This document shows positions 5,044 through 9,212 of a stretch of DNA of 9,212 bases, piece by piece (positions within the stretch are counted from its first letter, which is position 1; each line of letters starts with the position of its first letter). The notes under the pieces were generated by a model. The model saw only the letters and a program-made list of their open reading frames with translations. It made no database searches and was not told the origin of the DNA. Location of the stretch: positions 1 to 9,212 of the forward strand of contig JBBQJV010000106.1 in the NCBI GenBank assembly GCA_038326205.1. Direction: 5' to 3'. The position numbers and the translations under genes are program-made. The stretch comes from UBA7672 sp038326205. GTDB taxonomy: Bacteria > Pseudomonadota > Alphaproteobacteria > Caulobacterales > Hyphomonadaceae.

Positions 5044-7845
5044 ATGGTGCGTATTAGCCGTCTATCGACACTGAGTCTGTTCGCGCTTAGCGCCGCGCTT
5101 CCAGCCGTCGCACAAAATGCGCCCGTGCCTGATCAGCCGACCTCGCAGACGACACGGACAAATCAGCCACCGGCCGAGGGCGACGAGCGGCGCGGCCGAG
5201 ATGTGGTTGTTGTTACTGCGAACAAGCGCGAAGAAACCGTGCAGGACGTCGCCGTCGCCGTTACTGCCGTAACATCTGAGATGCGCGACGAACTCGGCAT
5301 CAATACCATCACCGACCTCACCAACTTTACGCCGGGACTCTCCTACACTGCCGCCAATGAACGCGTGACACTGCGCGGCGTCGGCCGCGTGACAAACAAC
5401 TTCGGCGCGGAGCCCGGCGTCGCCAACTATACGGACGGTGTCTATCAGTCCTTCGCCTCGATCGCTGGCCGCGATGGTCTATTCATCGATCGCCTTGAAG
5501 TGCTGCGCGGGCCGCAGGGTACCTTGTACGGCCGCAACTCGGTGGGTGGCGCGATTAACATCATTTCCAAGCGCCCGACTGACGATTTCGAAGGCGAGTT
5601 CAAGATCGGTTTCGGCAATTTCGACCAGAAGGAGGTCGGGTTCTCGCTGTCTGGTACGGTTATCGAAGACTGGCTGCGCGGGCGCGTCGTTGCCCACAAG
5701 GAAGTGCGCGACGAGGGCGTCTATTATAACCACGGCACGCGTGACACCGAAGGCTACAACATCGACAACTGGAACGGCGAGATCCAGCTCGAAGGCGATA
5801 TCGGCGAGAATTTCAGCTGGTGGACCAAGTACACGTCAGGCCGTTACACGCAGGCTGGCCCCCCGGGTGGCCGGACCGGTGGCGGATCAAATGCGCCCTA
5901 TAACAGGAACTTCAATTCGGGCGGTGTACTGCCACAGCCGGGGTGGGCCTACTGCACCACGGCTTTGCAGCAGGGGCTTGGCTGTACGCCAAACCTGGCC
6001 GTGCTCAGCTACACTCAATCGGGATCGCTGGCCACCAATCCGCGCCTAGTGGAGGGTAATACCGATCTGAACGATTCCTACCCACGCATCGCCGATCTGG
6101 ACAACTACGACGATTTCGCTCTGGAGATGATCTACGAAGCGCCTGGCTTCGACATCAAATATGTCGGGGGTTACATCTTTTACCGCTACCACCTGACTGG
6201 CGATCAGGACGGCACGCCCATCAAGTCGATTACCTATCGGGCCACAGCTGCCGGCCAGCCATCGAACACGGGCGCGTTTACGCGCACGATTTTTCCGGAT
6301 CAGACGCTGGACTACAACGAGAACCGCGCGTTTTTCTCCAACGAGGTCAACTTCATTTCGACACATGACGGCCCGCTGCAGTGGATCACCGGGCTTTATG
6401 CCTATCAGGAGAACTTCCGTCAGCCGATCCGTACATTCCTGAACAACGAGCCGCTGGCGGCGTCTGCCACCCCTATCAGTTCCTTCGCGCCCTTCACGAT
6501 CACCGGCGCCAATATCGCAAACACCGACCGGCTCCTGACGTATACGGACAACCGCGGCGTCAACAATGCATACGGCGCTTTCGGTCAGCTCGATTGGGAA
6601 ATCACGGACCAGTTCAAGGCGACGCTCGGTATCCGATACTCGATTGACAACAAGAATATGTACGAGGAAGCGGAGCTGAACTGTCTGCTGATATGCGGCG
6701 TGCCCTTCGCCAACATTACGCAGAACTCCTGGAACGGGAGACGCCTGATCCCGAACCTTGCGACCCCCATCTTAACAGACACCACCGAGGATCCAGCGCC
6801 GCAAGCGGGAGTGACTTCGGCCACTATCGCCAACCCCTCCGGCGTCACATTCAATCCGGTGACGGGGGTCTCGTCACGAACGCTTGGCTTTGAGTGGAAT
6901 GCGTGGACGGGCACAGCGGGGTTGGAATGGTCCCCCTCGCGCGAAACACTGGTCTACGGAAAGTATAGCCGCGGTTACAAAACGGGCGCCTTTAACGCGA
7001 CAAACCTCACGCCCCTCCCGCTGACCGATCCCGAATACGTCAACTCCTACGAGTTGGGCTGGAAGCAGGAAGTTCCAGAATGGGACCTGACCGCCAACAT
7101 GTCGCTGTTCCTGTACGAGTATACGGACATACAGGTTCCGCTGACCGAGATTCTGAATATTGGCGAGGCTGGCGAAACACGTATCAGTGCTCTGCGCAAC
7201 ATTCCGGAGGTTCAGACCACTGGCTTCGAACTCGAGTCGACATGGCGGCCGGTTGAAGATCTCACTCTCCGTTTCACTTATGCCTATCTCAAGCCGGAAA
7301 TCACCGAGAGCGGCCTGTATCTGAACGGTGACATCCCTACGACCGTACCGGTCACTGATCCGACCTATGTCAATCCGATCCAGTCGCTCGAGGGCCGCGT
7401 TCTTCCGCAGTCGCCTGAGAACAAGGTCGCTTTCAACGCTTCCTACGCTTTCAATTTCGAGGATGGCTCCACGCTGCTGCCGTCGGTCAGCTATTACTGG
7501 CGCGACGAATTTACTTCGAGCGTGTTCAACAATGCGGGCGACATCACGCCGGCCTTCGACCAGACAGACGCACGCCTGATCTGGAACGACGCCGACGGCA
7601 TGTTCACCGTGATTGGTTTTGTGCGGAACGTGTTCGACCAGAACGGCTTTGACTCCGTGGGCAACTCCTTCCGGGCGAACCCGCGCACGAACACCACGCC
7701 ATCGCCGCAATGCGGCACCGCGTCGACCGTCTGCTACAACCCCACGCTCCCGGTGGGCCCGAACAACGTGGTCGGGTACTACTATCAGAACTTTACGCGG
7801 ACCCTTCCGCAGACCTGGGGCGTAGAACTCCAGATCCACTTCTGA
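5044..7845 (+). CDS. TonB-dependent outer-membrane receptor
   Basis: This 933-residue protein is a normal length for the family. It imports an unidentified substrate across the outer membrane using TonB/ExbBD energy. A signal peptide ends at PAVA-23 before Gln24. After a Pro/Thr/Arg-rich linker the TonB box is DVVVVT (53-58). The plug covers about 65-175, with TLRGVGR and LRGPQGTLYGRNSVGGAINI (from residue 154), the family signature. The rest is a 22-strand-type barrel with late-barrel motifs YSRGYKTGAFNA and YVNSYELGWKQE, and it ends in Phe (QIHF) as beta-barrel proteins do for assembly. Three close cysteine pairs (CTTALQQGLGC, CLLIC, CGTASTVC) lie in likely surface loops and may form disulfides. 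This receptor style is abundant in sphingomonads, where substrates range from siderophores to aromatic and plant-derived compounds. No substrate gene is adjacent except the TPR protein. No frameshift or truncation is seen. Confidence 0.95.
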   Translation: MVRISRLSTLSLFALSAALPAVAQNAPVPDQPTSQTTRTNQPPAEGDERRGRDVVVVTANKREETVQDVAVAVTAVTSEMRDELGINTITDLTNFTPGLSYTAANERVTLRGVGRVTNNFGAEPGVANYTDGVYQSFASIAGRDGLFIDRLEVLRGPQGTLYGRNSVGGAINIISKRPTDDFEGEFKIGFGNFDQKEVGFSLSGTVIEDWLRGRVVAHKEVRDEGVYYNHGTRDTEGYNIDNWNGEIQLEGDIGENFSWWTKYTSGRYTQAGPPGGRTGGGSNAPYNRNFNSGGVLPQPGWAYCTTALQQGLGCTPNLAVLSYTQSGSLATNPRLVEGNTDLNDSYPRIADLDNYDDFALEMIYEAPGFDIKYVGGYIFYRYHLTGDQDGTPIKSITYRATAAGQPSNTGAFTRTIFPDQTLDYNENRAFFSNEVNFISTHDGPLQWITGLYAYQENFRQPIRTFLNNEPLAASATPISSFAPFTITGANIANTDRLLTYTDNRGVNNAYGAFGQLDWEITDQFKATLGIRYSIDNKNMYEEAELNCLLICGVPFANITQNSWNGRRLIPNLATPILTDTTEDPAPQAGVTSATIANPSGVTFNPVTGVSSRTLGFEWNAWTGTAGLEWSPSRETLVYGKYSRGYKTGAFNATNLTPLPLTDPEYVNSYELGWKQEVPEWDLTANMSLFLYEYTDIQVPLTEILNIGEAGETRISALRNIPEVQTTGFELESTWRPVEDLTLRFTYAYLKPEITESGLYLNGDIPTTVPVTDPTYVNPIQSLEGRVLPQSPENKVAFNASYAFNFEDGSTLLPSVSYYWRDEFTSSVFNNAGDITPAFDQTDARLIWNDADGMFTVIGFVRNVFDQNGFDSVGNSFRANPRTNTTPSPQCGTASTVCYNPTLPVGPNNVVGYYYQNFTRTLPQTWGVELQIHF

Positions 7846-7882
7846 TTATTTTCCAACTGGCGGTACTCCCACCAATTGGCTT

Positions 7883-7912
7883 GCGCCGGTCTTCGGACCG
7901 GCGCCTTTTTTT
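7883..7912 (+). terminator. Rho-independent terminator after the receptor gene
   Basis: A perfect 9-bp stem, GCGCCGGTC (7883-7891) with GACCGGCGC (7896-7904), closed by a TTCG tetraloop, is followed by C and seven T residues (7906-7912). It starts 37 nt after the receptor stop codon. It should end most transcripts before the downstream TPR gene. Confidence 0.9.
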
Positions 7913-8022
7913 GGTTGATCGCCACGCGTGGGGCGAGACCCTGGAAAGGGAGATCGCCCGCAGTCTTGACGCGCCTCGGGGCCCAATATGTCGGTGGCGA
8001 TGCTGGCAACGCGATTGGCCGC

Positions 8023-8042
8023 ACCAGGGAGTGGACCCTGGT
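8023..8042. promoter_or_regulatory. Dyad upstream of the TPR gene, possible operator or leader hairpin
   Basis: ACCAGGG (8023-8029) and CCCTGGT (8036-8042) are exact inverted repeats around a 6-nt centre, 41 nt before the GTG start. The dyad overlaps a weak -35-like TGGACC (8032-8037), which is 17 nt from a -10-like CATTAT (8055-8060). If those boxes are real, a dimeric regulator bound here would block transcription. The promoter call is weak (4 of 6 matches in each box). Confidence 0.35.
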
Positions 8043-8073
8043 CAGTGTTTCTTGCATTATCGACTGAAGGCAT

Positions 8074-8078
8074 GGAGG
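8074..8078 (+). promoter_or_regulatory. Ribosome binding site selecting the GTG start of the TPR gene
   Basis: GGAGG lies 5 nt before GTG 8084. The in-frame ATG 7988 is upstream of the dyad and gives no signal peptide at its N-terminus, so GTG 8084 is preferred. Confidence 0.75.
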
Positions 8079-8083
8079 TCATC

Positions 8084-8953
8084 GTGAAACAGTCAAAATT
8101 CGTCGTGTACGCGACCATCGCATTGCTCGCCGTGGCCGAGCCAGCCTATGCGCAGTATACTGGTGGCGGCAGCACCCAGATGCCGACGACCGACACCATG
8201 GATCCCACCGCGCTGTACAAACAGGCGGTCGAGTACATTCAGAACAAGGACTATGTGCGCGCAGTTCCGCTCCTGCGCGAGGTGCTGAAGATGCGCGAAC
8301 AAGATCCCGCTTCGAACCTCATGATGGGGGTCGCCCAGATCGGGCTCAACGATCTGCGGGAGGCACAGCGCTATCTGGGTCGAGCGATTTCAGAGAAGCC
8401 GGATCTGGTCGACGCCATTGGTCGCCTGGGCTGGGTCCAGGCGCGGCTTGGCAATGTCGATGACGCCGCAAAGCAGCGGATCAAACTCACCAGCCTGAAA
8501 GACAGGTGCAACGCTGCATGTCCTGAAGCTTCCGCCATCGACGGCGGGATCGCGCTCATCGACAGCGCTGGCGTCGTGCAAAAAGCAAGCGCCGCCGCTC
8601 GGTTCAATCGAGGCATAGACTACATCAACGCGGGCAATTGGCCCGAAGCGATCCTGGCGTTCAATGACGTCCTTGCCGCGAAACCCGATGACTATGAAGC
8701 CGCTTTCTTGAAGGGGCAGGCGCAGGCTGCTTCCGGCGACTATCCGGGCGCGAAGAGTTCGCTCGAACTCGCGATTGTGCTGCAACCCAGGCTAATTGAA
8801 GCGCGGGGTCGGCTCGGATTGGTTGAGACAAAGCTCGGTAATGCAGACGCCGCCGCGAAGGTCCGCGCTGATCTGGTCGCACTGAAACTGGAGAAGCCCA
8901 GCTCAACGGCGGCGATCGACGATGCCATCGCAGTGATCGACTCAGCGGGATAG
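8084..8953 (+). CDS. Exported TPR protein with a duplicated unit, partner of the receptor
   Basis: This 289-residue protein starts at GTG 8084 (GGAGG 5 nt upstream). MKQSKFVVYATIALLAVAEPAYA is a clear signal peptide cut before Gln24, so the protein is periplasmic. The mature part consists of two homologous units, residues 44-163 and 171-289. Each starts with a TPR pair (YKQAVEYIQNKDYVRAVPLL and FNRGIDYINAGNWPEAILAF), continues with ARLGNVDDAAK-like and TKLGNADAAAK-like helices, and ends in AIDGGIALIDSAG or AIDDAIAVIDSAG. Only the first unit has a cysteine pair (C142-N-A-A-C146), probably a disulfide. TPRs bind other proteins or peptides; an association with the receptor upstream is inferred from adjacency and shared cell location. 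A strong terminator precedes the gene, so it probably has its own promoter. The stop comes exactly at the end of unit 2, so the protein looks complete despite the IS just downstream. Confidence 0.85.
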   Translation: MKQSKFVVYATIALLAVAEPAYAQYTGGGSTQMPTTDTMDPTALYKQAVEYIQNKDYVRAVPLLREVLKMREQDPASNLMMGVAQIGLNDLREAQRYLGRAISEKPDLVDAIGRLGWVQARLGNVDDAAKQRIKLTSLKDRCNAACPEASAIDGGIALIDSAGVVQKASAAARFNRGIDYINAGNWPEAILAFNDVLAAKPDDYEAAFLKGQAQAASGDYPGAKSSLELAIVLQPRLIEARGRLGLVETKLGNADAAAKVRADLVALKLEKPSSTAAIDDAIAVIDSAG

Positions 8954-8962
8954 CGATACCTG

Positions 8963-8994
8963 CCAATGAACACAGCCTTACCAGAGACAGAGGT
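8963..8994 (+). repeat. Right copy of window-scale direct repeat
   Basis: This is the partner of 305-335: 24 of 26 identical bases, then one inserted base and GAGGT. It lies 9 bp after the TPR stop codon and immediately before the left part of the IS3-family element. It may be host sequence next to the insertion, or part of the element's end; the true IS boundary cannot be fixed from one end. Confidence 0.55.
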
Positions 8995-9212
8995 GGCCCG
9001 GGAAATCTGCACACTGGGTTAGGTGGAATTTCCGCCTGAGATCGGCATGATGTCCGATAGCAGGAGCGACTATGACAAGACGACCGCGCCGGAACCACAG
9101 CCCGGCCTTCAAAGCGAAAGTGGCGCTGACCGCAGTTCGCGGTGAGAAGACGATGGCCGAGCTTGCTGAGCAGTTCGACGTCCATCCGAACCAGATTTCG
9201 ATCTGGCGTGAG
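8995..9212 (+). mobile_element. Left part of an IS3-family insertion sequence (partial)
   Basis: The element is identified by its orfA at 9072. Its left end should lie within about 100 bp upstream, somewhere between the repeat at 8963-8994 and the ATG. IS3 elements start with TG, and candidates are near 8994 and 9008, but without the right end the terminal inverted repeat cannot be matched. A short imperfect dyad, AGGTGGAA-T-TTCCGCCT (9021-9037), lies inside this leader. Confidence 0.65.
9072..9212 (+). CDS. IS3-family transposase OrfA, N-terminal part (runs off the window)
   Basis: ATG 9072, with AGGAG at 9062-9066, opens a frame of 47 codons reaching the last base. It reads MTRRPRRNHSPAFKAKVAL, then TAVRGEKTMAELAEQFDVHP and NQISIWRE. 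The basic start, the F-KAKVAL-A-V-G-K-T-AELA-QFDVHPNQI-W pattern and the helix-turn-helix spacing are those of OrfA (COG2963, HTH of IS3/IS911 type), which binds the ends of the element. OrfB, with the DDE catalytic core, would follow by -1 frameshifting outside the window. No damage is seen in the visible part. Confidence 0.9.
   Translation, partial: MTRRPRRNHSPAFKAKVALTAVRGEKTMAELAEQFDVHPNQISIWRE

Noticed and set aside
6874..7839. Minus-strand frame of 321 residues
   Set aside because: It lies wholly antisense to the receptor barrel, is Arg/Val-rich and has no family resemblance. It is a GC-rich shadow.
7988..8083. Earlier ATG start for the TPR gene
   Set aside because: It would put 32 residues before a clear signal peptide that has its own GGAGG site.
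1..9212. CRISPR arrays, tRNA or rRNA genes
   Set aside because: No regularly spaced repeats of CRISPR type and no tRNA or rRNA landmarks were seen on either strand.

Overview
The window looks like an accessory stretch of a GC-rich alphaproteobacterial genome, most likely from the Sphingomonadales or a relative. This is inferred from the style of the TonB-dependent receptor, the short exported TPR protein beside it, the codon usage and the repeat-rich spacers. No rRNA, tRNA or CRISPR array was found, so the taxonomy is a judgement from protein style only.

Layout, left to right. (1) At 1-174 an open frame enters from outside and may be the end of an unrecognised gene. (2) 175-568 is a spacer with two copies of a dyad-containing repeat and one copy of a repeat that recurs near the right end of the window. 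(3) 569-2209 encodes an exported zinc phospholipase C / Het-C-like protein with a C2-like C-terminal region and a proline-rich tail. (4) 2241-2489 is the C-terminal remnant of a plasmid pRiA4b ORF-3-like protein. (5) 2799-4472 is a TIR / TolB-like / TPR gene lying between two related spacer repeats (2583-2705 and 4521-4620). (6) 4473-5043 is a spacer that also holds a 130-bp MITE-like element. (7) 5044-7845 is a 933-residue TonB-dependent outer-membrane receptor closed by a strong terminator. (8) 8084-8953 is an exported TPR protein made of two copies of one unit. (9) At 9072 an IS3-family orfA starts and runs off the window.

The most striking observation is inside the TIR gene. About 300 bp (3463-3764) lies backwards relative to the rest of the gene. 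Read as shown, the gene breaks in the middle of its TolB-like domain. The missing domain sequence (LGVRYLLEGNVRR and what follows) is on the minus strand, and the TPR half resumes on the plus strand. Flipping the segment at a 6-bp inverted repeat (ATCAGC / GCTGAT) restores one uninterrupted frame from 2799 to 4472 (557 residues) with no base gained or lost. The locus is therefore a precise, frame-preserving inversion in a signalling or defence-type gene: an on/off switch, a one-off rearrangement, or an assembly error.

The receptor and the TPR protein are probably a functional pair (outer-membrane uptake plus a periplasmic partner), although a terminator separates them. The rest resembles a region shaped by mobile elements: a truncated gene, dispersed repeats, a MITE-like element and an IS.
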